Shown: piece by piece, positions 6,567 through 13,769 of the stretch | Numbering within the stretch: position 1 is the stretch's first letter | Layout: each line of letters opens with the position of its first letter | NCBI GenBank assembly: GCA_023426375.1 | Contig: JAFAAV010000021.1 | Span: 1 to 13,769, forward strand | Source of the DNA: Actinomycetes bacterium | GTDB taxonomy: Bacteria; Actinomycetota; Actinomycetes; Actinomycetales; Micrococcaceae | Direction: 5' to 3' | DNA length: 13,769 bases | The notes under the pieces: generated by a model | Databases searched by the model: none | Told to the model about the DNA's origin: nothing | The model's input: only the letters and a program-made list of their open reading frames with translations | Program-made: the position numbers and the translations under genes

Positions 6567-9500
6567 GTGACTGATTCACCCGTTTACCCCAAGGTAAGCA
6601 CCGACCCCAACGCCCAGGGCGTGCCGTCCGCCCCGCGGTTCCCGCAGGTCGAGGAACGCGTTCTCGAATACTGGAAGAACGACGACACGTTCCAGGCCAG
6701 CATCGACCAGCGTGAACGCGGCGAGAACGGTTCCAACGAATTCGTCTTCTACGACGGCCCTCCCTTCGCCAACGGCCTGCCCCACTACGGGCACCTGCTC
6801 ACCGGGTACGTGAAGGACCTCGTGGCCCGTTACCAGACCCAGCAGGGCCGCCGCGTGGAACGCCGATTCGGTTGGGACACCCACGGGCTGCCGGCCGAAC
6901 TCGAGGCCATGAAGCAGCTGGGCATGACCGACAAGCAAGAAATCGAGACGATGGGCATCGACAAGTTCAACGATGCCTGCCGCGCCTCGGTCATGAAGTA
7001 CGCGGACGAGTGGCAGAACTACGTGACCCGCCAGGCCCGCTGGGTCGATTTCGCCAATGACTACAAGACCCTCAACGTCGAGTACATGGAATCGGTCATC
7101 GCCGCGTTCAAGTCCCTCGATGACAAGAACCTGGTCTACTCCGGCTACCGCGTGCTGCCGTACTGCTGGAAGGACGAGACCCCGCTGTCCAACCACGAGC
7201 TGCGTATGGACGACGACGTCTACAAGGACCGCCAGGACACCACGGTCACCGTGGGCTTCCAGATCCTCGACGACGCCTCCTGGGCCAAGCACCCCGAGGT
7301 CGTCTCCCAGCTGGCCGGCGCCCAGGCACTGGCCTGGACCACCACGCCCTGGACGCTGCCCACCAACCAGGCGCTCGCGGTCGGCCCGGACATCGACTAC
7401 GTGCTGGTCAATGGCGGGGGAGCATTGGCAGAACGCCGCTTCCTGATCGCCTCCGACCTGCTGGACGGCTACGCCAAGGATTTGGGGTACGGCGAAGCCG
7501 AGGACCCTGCCGCCGCAGCACGCGAGGCCGTGACCGCCCACTTCACCGGAGCCCAGCTCGAGGGCGTGCGCTACCGTCCGTTGTGGGACTACTTCACGGA
7601 CGCCGAGCGCTTCGGCACCGGAAGCGCGTGGCAGATCCTCGTGGCCGATTACGTCACCACCACCGACGGCACCGGTCTGGTGCACCAGGCTCCGGCCTAC
7701 GGTGAGGACGACCAGAACGTGTGCGCCCGCTACGACATCCCCGTGGTGCTCTCGGTGGACGAGTCCGGCGTGTTCTATGACCTCTTCACGGACGAGTCGC
7801 TGGCCGCCGGTGCGCCGCTGGCCGGAATTGCCGGGCACAACGTGTTCGACAAGGAAGTGGCCCGCACTGTGATCCGCGATCTGCGCGCCCAGGACGTGCT
7901 GGTGCGAGAGTCCAGCTACGTCCACTCCTACCCGCACTGCTGGCGCTGCCGTAACCCACTGATCTACCGCGCGGTGTCCTCGTGGTTCGTCAAGGTCACG
8001 GACATCAAGGACCGCATGGTCGAACTCAACCAGGAGATCAACTGGATCCCGGACAACGTCAAGGACGGCCAGTTCGGTAAGTGGCTCGAGAACGCCCGCG
8101 ACTGGTCGATTTCCCGTAACCGCTACTGGGGCTCACCCATCCCGGTGTGGGAGTCCAGCGACCCCAATTACCCGCGCCGCGATGTCTACGGCTCATTGGC
8201 CGAGATGGAGCGTGACTTCGGTAGGCTCCCGCTCAATGCCGAGGGAGAGGTGGACCTGCACCGCCCGTGGATCGACGACCTGACCCGGCCCAACCCGGAC
8301 GACCCCACCGGCAAGTCCGTGATGCGTCGTGTCCCCGAGGTCCTCGACGTCTGGTTCGACTCCGGCTCCATGCCCTACGCCCAGGTGCACTACCCCATGG
8401 AGAACCGGGATTGGTTCGAGACCCACAACCCCGGTGACTTCATCGTGGAGTACATCGGTCAGACCCGCGGCTGGTTCTACACGCTGCACATCCTGGCCAC
8501 CGCGTTGTTCGACCGCCCCGCATTCCGCAACGTGATCTCCCACGGCATCGTGCTGGGCTCGGACGGGCAGAAGATGTCCAAGTCCCTGCGCAACTACCCG
8601 GACGTCACCGAGGTACTGGATCGCGACGGCGCGGACGCGATGCGATGGTTCCTGATGTCCTCGCCCATCCTGCGCGGCGGCAACCTGGTGGTCACCGAGC
8701 AGGGGATCCGCGACGGCGTGCGTCAGATGATGTTGCCGCTGTGGAACGTCTACCACTTCTTCGGTCTCTACACGAACGCCGCCAACAGTGGTGCAGGCTA
8801 CGAGGCGCAGCTGCGCTACCAGGCCGACAACGTGATGGACCGCTACATCCTGGCCGAGACCGGTCGGTTGGTCACCGAGACCAAGGAACAGTTCGACGAC
8901 TACGACATCTGGGCCGCAGCCGAAACCCTGCGCGCGTACATGGACACCCTCACCAACTGGTACGTGCGTCGTTCACGCGAGCGGTTCTTCGACGAGGACA
9001 CCCAGGCCTTCGACGTGCTTTACACGTGCCTCGAGACCGTGTGCCGTGTCGCAGCGCCGCTGTTGCCCCTGGTGACGGAGGAGATCTGGCGCGGTCTGAC
9101 CGGTGGTCGTTCCGTCCACCTGACCGATTGGCCGGACGCCTCCCTGTTCCCGCAGGACGAGGACCTCATGACGCTCATGAACCGCACGCGCGCCATTTGC
9201 TCGTCCGGTTCCGCGCTGCGCAAGGCCCACAACCTGCGCGTGCGGCAGCCGCTGGCTGGTCTCACCGTGGCGGTGCCCGAGGGTCAGCGGCTCGCGGGTA
9301 CGTTCGAGTCCATCGTGGCGGACGAACTGAACCTCAAGGGCGTCACGCTGCTCGATTCCGCGCAGGTCTCACCCGCGGACTTCGGGATCTTGCAGCAGCT
9401 GAAGGTCAACGCCCGTGCCGCGGGCCCGCGACTGGGCAAGCAGGTCCAGCAGGTCATCAAGGCGGCCAAGTCCGGTGACTGGTCGGTCTCCGAGGACGGC

Positions 9501-9875
9501 ACCGTGACCGCCGGTGACATCGCCCTCGAATCGGGCGAGTACGAGTTGGTCACGGTCGTCGACGACGCCGCGGAGACCTCCGCGCGCGCCGTCACCGTGC
9601 TGTCCGAAGGCGGCTTCCTGGTGCTCGATACGGAACTGACCGATGAGCTGCGCGCCGAGGGCGCCGCTCGCGACATGATCCGCGCTATCCAGCAGGAACG
9701 GAAGAACGCGGACCTCAACGTCTCGGACCGGATTCACACGACCATCCACGCGGACGCTCAGACGTGCGCCGCCGTGGAGGCCAACCGTGATCTCGTGGCG
9801 GGGGAGACCCTCAGCCGCGAACTCGAACTCATCGAGTCCGATGAGTCCTCGGTGACCGTCAAGGTGGTGAGCTGA
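6567..9875 (+). CDS. ileS: Isoleucyl-tRNA synthetase
   Basis: Class I synthetase that charges tRNA-Ile with isoleucine in the cytoplasm; 1102 residues, usual for the long actinobacterial/eukaryote-like type. The ATP-binding HIGH-type motif is HYGH (73-76) within GLPHYGHLLTG. The second signature KMSKS is at 669-673 in SDGQKMSKSLRNYPD. An editing (CP1) insert lies between, with TTPWTLPTNQALAVGP, and CWRC in YPHCWRCRNP looks like the zinc knuckle. The anticodon-binding region follows KMSKS, including NWYVRRSRERFF. GTG 6567 is chosen because GGAG (6559-6562) lies 4 bases upstream and the protein starts to resemble the family there; an upstream in-frame GTG at 6471 falls inside the T-box RNA. It is the first gene of the ileS-folC-DUF4233 run and is regulated by the T-box. 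The stop overlaps the folC start by one base. Confidence 0.98.
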   Translation: MTDSPVYPKVSTDPNAQGVPSAPRFPQVEERVLEYWKNDDTFQASIDQRERGENGSNEFVFYDGPPFANGLPHYGHLLTGYVKDLVARYQTQQGRRVERRFGWDTHGLPAELEAMKQLGMTDKQEIETMGIDKFNDACRASVMKYADEWQNYVTRQARWVDFANDYKTLNVEYMESVIAAFKSLDDKNLVYSGYRVLPYCWKDETPLSNHELRMDDDVYKDRQDTTVTVGFQILDDASWAKHPEVVSQLAGAQALAWTTTPWTLPTNQALAVGPDIDYVLVNGGGALAERRFLIASDLLDGYAKDLGYGEAEDPAAAAREAVTAHFTGAQLEGVRYRPLWDYFTDAERFGTGSAWQILVADYVTTTDGTGLVHQAPAYGEDDQNVCARYDIPVVLSVDESGVFYDLFTDESLAAGAPLAGIAGHNVFDKEVARTVIRDLRAQDVLVRESSYVHSYPHCWRCRNPLIYRAVSSWFVKVTDIKDRMVELNQEINWIPDNVKDGQFGKWLENARDWSISRNRYWGSPIPVWESSDPNYPRRDVYGSLAEMERDFGRLPLNAEGEVDLHRPWIDDLTRPNPDDPTGKSVMRRVPEVLDVWFDSGSMPYAQVHYPMENRDWFETHNPGDFIVEYIGQTRGWFYTLHILATALFDRPAFRNVISHGIVLGSDGQKMSKSLRNYPDVTEVLDRDGADAMRWFLMSSPILRGGNLVVTEQGIRDGVRQMMLPLWNVYHFFGLYTNAANSGAGYEAQLRYQADNVMDRYILAETGRLVTETKEQFDDYDIWAAAETLRAYMDTLTNWYVRRSRERFFDEDTQAFDVLYTCLETVCRVAAPLLPLVTEEIWRGLTGGRSVHLTDWPDASLFPQDEDLMTLMNRTRAICSSGSALRKAHNLRVRQPLAGLTVAVPEGQRLAGTFESIVADELNLKGVTLLDSAQVSPADFGILQQLKVNARAAGPRLGKQVQQVIKAAKSGDWSVSEDGTVTAGDIALESGEYELVTVVDDAAETSARAVTVLSEGGFLVLDTELTDELRAEGAARDMIRAIQQERKNADLNVSDRIHTTIHADAQTCAAVEANRDLVAGETLSRELELIESDESSVTVKVVS

Positions 9876-11245
9876 TGAGCGACGCCTGGGACATCTCCAC
9901 GCCCCACACCGTGGAAGAGGTTTACGCCGAGCTGCTGGACCGCGCGCCCGAAAACAAGATGGCGCCGCGCCTGGATGCCGTGCAGCGCGCCGTCGACATC
10001 CTCGGGAACCCGGAGAAGAGCGCGCCGGTCATCCACATCACCGGAACCAACGGCAAGACCTCGACCGCGCGCATGGTCGAGTCCTTACTGCTCGCCCACG
10101 ACCTGAGGGTGGGCCGCTACACGAGCCCGCACCTGGAGAAGGTCACCGAGCGCATCAGCCTGGACGGCCAGCCCGTGGCGGACGAGACGTTCGTCCGGAT
10201 CTACGGGGAGATCGCCCCGTACCTGCAGCTCGTGGACACCGAACTGGCGCAGCGTGAGGAATCCCGGCTCACGTTCTTCGAGGTGCTCACCGTTCTGGCC
10301 TTCGCCGTCTTCGCGGACGAACCAGTGGATGTCATGGTTCTGGAAGTCGGGATCGGCGGCAGCTGGGACGCGACCAACGTGGCCGACGCCGCGGTGTCCA
10401 TCGTGACGCCCGTGGACCTGGATCACACCGAGATGCTGGGGGACACCCTGCAGGACATCGCCCTGGAGAAGGCGGGGATCATCAAACCGGGTGGCTTCCT
10501 GGTTTCCGCGGCACAGGATCCCGTGGTGGCGCAGGTTCTGCTGGAACGTGCCCAGGAAGTCGGAGCGCAGTTCCGCTTCGAGGGTGTGGAGTTCGGTGTT
10601 CGCGGCCGCACCATCGCAGTGGGTGGACAGATCATTGCGGTGCAGGGTCTCGCCGCGGAGTACATCGACCTCATGCTGCCCTTGTTCGGCGAGCACCAGG
10701 CCGAGAACGCCGCGCTTGCCGTTGCCGCGGTGGAGGCGTTACTGGGCGGGGGAGACAAACCCCTCAACCAGGAGCTGCTGGTCACCGGCCTGGGTGCTGT
10801 GACCTCTCCCGGCCGGCTCGAGTTGGCGCGCAAGGCACCCCCGGTGCTTCTCGACGCCGCGCACAACCCGCACGGTTTCAAGGCCTCCGCGCAGGCCGTT
10901 CGCGAATCCTTCACGTTCGCCAAGCTCAACCTGGTGGTCGGGATCCTGCGTGAAAAAGATGTCGAAACCATGCTGCGTGTGCTCGCCGAGGAATACAGCG
11001 AGTACGAACTGGAACTGTGGTGCAGCCACTCCCGGTCCCCACGAGCCATCCCGCCGGAGGAATTGGCGGAGATTGCGGCGGACATGGGCTTCGACGAGGA
11101 CATGGTGCACGCCGAGGACCGCTTGGACGATGCCATTGCATCGGCTGTCCAGGACGCCGCAGACCGCCAGGAGTTCGACGGCGCGGTGTTGATCACCGGC
11201 TCGGTCACCGTGGTGGGTGAGGCCCGTGCGCTCCTTGGACTCTGA
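9875..11245 (+). CDS. folC: Bifunctional folylpolyglutamate synthase / dihydrofolate synthase
   Basis: This Mur-ligase-family enzyme ATP-dependently joins glutamate to dihydropteroate and extends the polyglutamate tail of folates; 456 residues, normal length. The P-loop is TGTNGKTST at 56-64, followed by TSPHLEKVTERI, the motif FFEVLT (134-139) and VGIGGSWDATN (158-168). Lys199 in ALEKAGIIKPG fits the carbamylated lysine position, and SPGRLE (311-316) and DAAHNPHG (327-334) are the C-terminal domain signatures. The ATG overlaps the ileS stop (ATGA), so translation is coupled and expression should follow the T-box-controlled ileS. The order ileS/valS-folC is common in actinobacteria. Confidence 0.97.
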   Translation: MSDAWDISTPHTVEEVYAELLDRAPENKMAPRLDAVQRAVDILGNPEKSAPVIHITGTNGKTSTARMVESLLLAHDLRVGRYTSPHLEKVTERISLDGQPVADETFVRIYGEIAPYLQLVDTELAQREESRLTFFEVLTVLAFAVFADEPVDVMVLEVGIGGSWDATNVADAAVSIVTPVDLDHTEMLGDTLQDIALEKAGIIKPGGFLVSAAQDPVVAQVLLERAQEVGAQFRFEGVEFGVRGRTIAVGGQIIAVQGLAAEYIDLMLPLFGEHQAENAALAVAAVEALLGGGDKPLNQELLVTGLGAVTSPGRLELARKAPPVLLDAAHNPHGFKASAQAVRESFTFAKLNLVVGILREKDVETMLRVLAEEYSEYELELWCSHSRSPRAIPPEELAEIAADMGFDEDMVHAEDRLDDAIASAVQDAADRQEFDGAVLITGSVTVVGEARALLGL

Positions 11246-11275
11246 CAACCGCCGGACCCCCAGGAGGGACTGAGC

Positions 11276-11725
11276 ATGGCGAAAATGACCAAGGCCCAGC
11301 GCGCATGGCGCCCGGGTCAGAAGAAACCGCGTCGTTCCATCAAGGCGATGTTCGCGGTCTCCGTTCTGTCGATCGAGGCGTTCATCGTCTTCTTCGCAAC
11401 GTTGGCCGCGTTCGGAATCCTGGCCCGTGACTGGGGAACCACTCAGCAGTGGTTACTCGTGGGTGGCGGTGTGCTGCTCACTCTGGTGTTCCTGCTCGCG
11501 TGCGGCATGGTGCGCAGGCCGGGTGGCTACGTGATCGGCTGGGTATTGCAGCTGGTGCTGATTGCCACGGGATTCCTGCTTCCGGCCATGTTCGTGATCG
11601 GTGTGCTGTGCGCCCTCGCGTGGTGGTACGCCGTGGTCAAGGGCACCACCATTGATCGCGAGAACCGTGAACGTGATCGGCTCCAGGAACAGTGGGAAGC
11701 CGAGCATCCGGAAGAACGCGCCTGA
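11276..11725 (+). CDS. DUF4233 family membrane protein
   Basis: A 149-residue integral membrane protein of unknown function. A basic N-terminus (KAQRAWRPGQKKPRRS) precedes about four membrane segments at roughly 24-48, 59-77, 84-103 and 104-121. The charged C-terminal tail from about 125 (TTIDRENRERDRLQEQ) is probably cytoplasmic. The first segment's SIEAFIVFFATLAAFG and the GGYVIGWVLQ stretch match the DUF4233 family, which is almost always encoded between folC and ndk in actinobacteria. A strong AGGAGGG (11262-11268) precedes the ATG. The 30-base gap after folC implies the same operon. Function is not known from the sequence. Confidence 0.9.
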   Translation: MAKMTKAQRAWRPGQKKPRRSIKAMFAVSVLSIEAFIVFFATLAAFGILARDWGTTQQWLLVGGGVLLTLVFLLACGMVRRPGGYVIGWVLQLVLIATGFLLPAMFVIGVLCALAWWYAVVKGTTIDRENRERDRLQEQWEAEHPEERA

Positions 11726-11751
11726 GTTCCTGGGCCACGCTTCCCGGCCGG

Positions 11752-11757
11752 TAGGCT
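11752..11757 (+). promoter_or_regulatory. Candidate -10 element for ndk
   Basis: TAGGCT, a frequent actinobacterial -10 form, lies in the 74-base gap before ndk and would give a leader of about 35 bases. The -35 region is unconvincing. It would allow ndk to be transcribed independently of the ileS operon. Confidence 0.4.
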
Positions 11758-11799
11758 GGTCGCGGTACCTCTGACGAGATCGAAATCAAGGAGATGTAG

Positions 11800-12213
11800 A
11801 TGACGGAACGCACCCTGGTGCTGGTAAAGCCCGACGGCGTGGAGCGCGGCCTGACCGGTCAGATCCTCGCCCGCATCGAGGCCAAGGGCTACAAGATCGT
11901 GGAACTCAAGCTCGTGCAGGCCACGCGTGACATCCTCGAGAAGCACTACGAGGAACACCAGGGCAAGCCCTTCTTCGAACCGCTGGTCGAGTTCATGGGG
12001 TCCGGTCCCGTGGTCGCCGCCGTGGTCGAGGGCAACCGTGTGATCGAGGGCTTCCGCAGCCTGGCCGGTTCCACCGAACCCACCACCGCACCTCCCGGCA
12101 CGATCCGCGGTGATCTGGGTCGCGACTGGGGCGAGAAGGTTCAGAAGAACCTGGTCCACGGTTCCGATTCACCCGAGTCGGCGGAGCGCGAGATCGGCAT
12201 CTGGTTCGCCTGA
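11800..12213 (+). CDS. ndk: Nucleoside diphosphate kinase
   Basis: Cytoplasmic enzyme that transfers the gamma-phosphate from NTPs to NDPs through a phosphohistidine; 137 residues, the standard length. The N-terminal TLVLVKPDGVERGL carries the nucleotide-binding Lys10, and GTIRGD (100-105) is the family motif. The active-site His120 is in NLVHGSDSPESAEREI. The RDWGEKVQ stretch after GTIRGD is a variation I associate with Micrococcaceae Ndk. The start is supported by AAGGAG (11788-11793), six bases before the ATG. The gene ends shortly before a long palindrome that should end the transcript. Confidence 0.98.
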   Translation: MTERTLVLVKPDGVERGLTGQILARIEAKGYKIVELKLVQATRDILEKHYEEHQGKPFFEPLVEFMGSGPVVAAVVEGNRVIEGFRSLAGSTEPTTAPPGTIRGDLGRDWGEKVQKNLVHGSDSPESAEREIGIWFA

Positions 12214-12233
12214 TCGGCTGACCTGCTCAACCA

Positions 12234-12279
12234 ACGACGGCGGGGTGAGACTGGAATTCCAGTCTCACCCCGCCGTCGT
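12234..12279 (+). terminator. Long perfect palindrome after ndk, probable transcription terminator
   Basis: Bases 12234-12256 and 12257-12279 are perfect reverse complements, a 46-base palindrome centred on GGAATTCC. As RNA it would form about 21 bp closed by an AATT loop. It begins 20 bases after the ndk stop. No U-run follows (TCGTC), which is common for actinobacterial terminators. Confidence 0.75.
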
Positions 12280-12603
12280 CGTCATTGGGCGAGCCAACCC
12301 GCCAGCGACGATGACGGCGCCATTGAAGGCACTCAGAATGACCCGCATGCTGTGCTTGGTTAGAGCCCTGGATCGCACATGGTGTGCCGGCGGAGCCCTT
12401 GAAGGCCTTCTACGAGGTCCTATCGGCACCTGAGATGACATGGCTGGTCCTAAAGGCGCCGCACATGCCCGCCGAAGACGCAATCGGTATGAAGTTCCAC
12501 GGGGCCACAGCTGTCTTCGTCAAGGCGTACCGGGGCGGGCGCGGCCCGATCGGTATCCCTGGACCGCCACTGCCGGAAGCCCAAGGGTTCAGGCAGATCA
12601 CTG
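12280..12603. other. Intergenic stretch with no recognisable gene; possible decayed coding fragment
   Basis: No recognised gene lies between the ndk palindrome and the minus-strand VKOR stop. On the + strand an 85-codon frame runs from GTG 12384 to 12641 and reads plausibly until about 12600 (for example MKFHGATAVFVKAYRGGRG), then enters the VKOR 3' end. It has no ribosome-binding site, stop codons just upstream (before about 12345) and no family resemblance I can name. It may be the remnant of an inserted or decayed gene, or chance in high-G+C DNA. I see no inverted repeats or target duplications typical of an insertion sequence. Confidence 0.3.
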
Positions 12604-13212
12604 TTAGACGAAAATCACCGTGGAGAAGCGGATGGCGATGATGCCGAAGGCGATCACCAGGATGCCGATGGAAATCAGCCAGGCCCACGCGGTGGAGTGG
12701 CCGGCCTCGACCATCCGGTTGCCGAACATTCCGGCGCGGGCGTTACGTGCCGTGGTGTGAACCAACAGGATGGTTTGAACGCACCACACGATCATGCAGT
12801 AGAGGCACAGTGTGTTGATCTCGAACGTGGTCTGCCACCACAGCCACAGCGTGAACACGGAACCGGCCAGAATTCCCGTCCAGATGAGCCACCAGTACCA
12901 GTTGGCGAAGCGTGCCCCCGCCAAGACCGCCAGAGCCAAGGCAACGACCACGGCATAGGCCACGATGCCGATGAACGGGTTGGGAAAACCGAAGAGCTCG
13001 GCCTGCGGGGTGCGCATCACGGTGCCGCACGAGAGCCACGCGTTGATGTCGCAGCTGGTGCGGTGGCCGGCATCGGCGTAGATGGCCAAGCGTTCCATCA
13101 CCAATGTCGCGGAGGCTGCGAAGCCGATGATCGACAGAATCAGGGCAAGGATTCCCCAACCCCGGTCTGATGATGTGCTGTGCTGACGGTCCATGGTGTT
13201 TGTTGAGCTCAC
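12604..13212 (-). CDS. Vitamin K epoxide reductase (VKOR) family membrane protein
   Basis: This integral membrane thiol oxidoreductase is expected to reoxidise a DsbA-like partner and pass electrons to quinone during disulfide formation in exported proteins. It has 202 residues. The four VKOR cysteines are visible: the loop pair Cys54 and Cys62 (CDINAWLSC) and the active-site CLYC at 136-139, preceding a membrane helix. Hydrophobic segments lie at about 20-42, 80-99, 107-127, 138-152 and 174-196. GTG 13212 and ATG 13194 are both possible starts; neither has a strong Shine-Dalgarno and the difference is six residues before the first helix. It is convergent with ndk and divergent from the presumed rne gene. 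The nearby two-cysteine exported protein could be a client, but only as speculation. Confidence 0.93.
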   Translation of the reverse strand: MSSTNTMDRQHSTSSDRGWGILALILSIIGFAASATLVMERLAIYADAGHRTSCDINAWLSCGTVMRTPQAELFGFPNPFIGIVAYAVVVALALAVLAGARFANWYWWLIWTGILAGSVFTLWLWWQTTFEINTLCLYCMIVWCVQTILLVHTTARNARAGMFGNRMVEAGHSTAWAWLISIGILVIAFGIIAIRFSTVIFV

Positions 13213-13291
13213 ACGCCGATGCTAATCGACCCAGCATCCCGGGCGATGTGGCCTGCCGCACACGTCAATCCTGGGGTGAGTCTGCGGACTG

Positions 13292-13300
13292 TGAGATACT
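13292..13300 (+). promoter_or_regulatory. Candidate extended -10 promoter for the rne-like gene
   Basis: TGA-GATACT fits an extended -10 (TGN followed by a TATAAT-like hexamer at 13295-13300). RNA would begin near 13307, leaving a leader of about 290 bases. No clear -35 hexamer is present, as is acceptable for extended -10 promoters. Confidence 0.35.
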
Positions 13301-13599
13301 TGGCAACGGTCGGTCCCCAGCCGTACACGGGAACCGGTCCGACAGGACCTCCGATAAAGAGCGGATGGACCCGCGGCTCTCAACAGATCGAGCGCGTCCG
13401 TCCGAGGAAAGTTCGCGATCCCCAAGGATCAAGCGACTCGGACATCCGTCGGCCTACCAGCAGCGCTCAAGTCAGTCAGCGCACTCGGTAGGTACCACAA
13501 TGACTTCCGGCGGCCGCGTGGTTTCCCCACCGGTTCGACCGACCGAGATCACCTCGGACCCGGGTGCGGACGGTGTTCCGAGCAGGAGTGTATCCACAC
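13301..13599 (+). other. Long untranslated leader of the rne-like gene with small hairpins
   Basis: I see no protein-like frame in this roughly 300-base stretch; a long open frame crosses it but lacks codon bias and a ribosome-binding site. Two small hairpins are visible. TCGC-GATCC (13413-13421) pairs with GGATC-AA-GCGA (13426-13436) around loop CCAA. CCGAG (13543-13547) pairs with CTCGG (13553-13557), about 27 bases before the AGGAG. A structured long leader would suit post-transcriptional control of an RNase E/G gene, but that is inference. Confidence 0.35.
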
Positions 13600-13769
13600 A
13601 TGGAATCCGAACAGGACAACGCGGAACAGACGACGCAGGAACAGGAATCTGCTGTGGAGCAGCAGAACCCCGCCGAAACTTCGGAGCCGGAGACTGCTGC
13701 AGAGCAGCCCGTTCTTGAGCAAACCCCGACTGAACCCCAAGTCGACACCCAGGTAGACGAAGAGCCCGA
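13600..13769 (+). CDS. rne: N-terminus of a protein running off the window, probably ribonuclease E/G
   Basis: ATG 13600 opens a frame that stays open to the end of the window (56 codons and two bases). AGGAG at 13584-13588 lies 11 bases upstream, slightly far; GTG 13588 is in frame but too close to it. The visible residues are an acidic, Glu/Gln/Thr/Pro-rich low-complexity region (MESEQDNAEQTTQEQE and onward) with no catalytic domain. Micrococcaceae genomes commonly place the Rne/Rng ribonuclease gene, which has a long disordered N-terminal extension, after ndk and VKOR and before rplU-rpmA. The assignment therefore rests on gene order and composition only. It would act in mRNA decay and rRNA processing. 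Confidence 0.55.
   Translation, partial: MESEQDNAEQTTQEQESAVEQQNPAETSEPETAAEQPVLEQTPTEPQVDTQVDEEP

Noticed and set aside
6576..7937. A 453-codon minus-strand open frame opposite ileS
   Set aside because: It is antisense to conserved IleRS sequence including the HYGH motif, with shadow-frame composition.
13170..13718. A 182-codon + strand open frame across the VKOR start and the rne leader
   Set aside because: No ribosome-binding site, residue composition like random high-G+C DNA, and it conflicts with both the VKOR gene and the better-supported ATG 13600 frame.

Overview
The window is high-G+C actinobacterial chromosomal DNA. Codons end strongly in G or C, GTG and overlapping ATGA starts are used, and an ileS leader of the actinobacterial translational T-box type is present. 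The order ileS-folC-DUF4233-ndk-VKOR-(rne) and the protein sequences suggest Micrococcaceae (Kocuria/Rothia/Arthrobacter-like). That placement is inference; no 16S gene or database search supports it.

Left part (1-6124): the 3' end of a siderophore-interacting protein gene is followed on the + strand by a two-component system with the sensor kinase gene first (400-1866) and an OmpR-type regulator gene second (1868-2563). Next is a small exported Pro/Ala/Ser-rich protein whose acidic tail carries two cysteines (2649-3149), ended by a strong hairpin. Convergent to it is a minus-strand two-gene operon: a P-loop NTPase resembling the DUF1611/dethiobiotin-synthetase fold (4916-6124), overlapped by an ABC-exporter-like protein whose nucleotide-binding domain has lost its recognisable catalytic motifs (3229-4926).

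The most interesting observation links these genes. The leader of the small exported gene (2599-2631) and the upstream region of the NTPase operon (6201-6231, minus strand) each contain three TCA-centred direct repeats at exact 11-base spacing, the geometry of PhoB/PhoP/OmpR-class binding sites. I infer that the adjacent regulator controls both, making a sensor/regulator, acidic exported protein and NTPase/pseudo-ABC envelope module. I do not recognise this module as a described system.

Right part (6300-13769): a T-box riboswitch with an AUC specifier, UGGU bulge and mutually exclusive antisequestrator and sequestrator precedes ileS. Translationally coupled folC, a DUF4233 membrane protein gene and ndk follow. 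After ndk comes a 46-base perfect palindrome, then about 320 bases with no recognisable gene, then a minus-strand VKOR-family gene. A roughly 300-base leader precedes a coding start that runs off the end and is probably the ribonuclease E/G gene.
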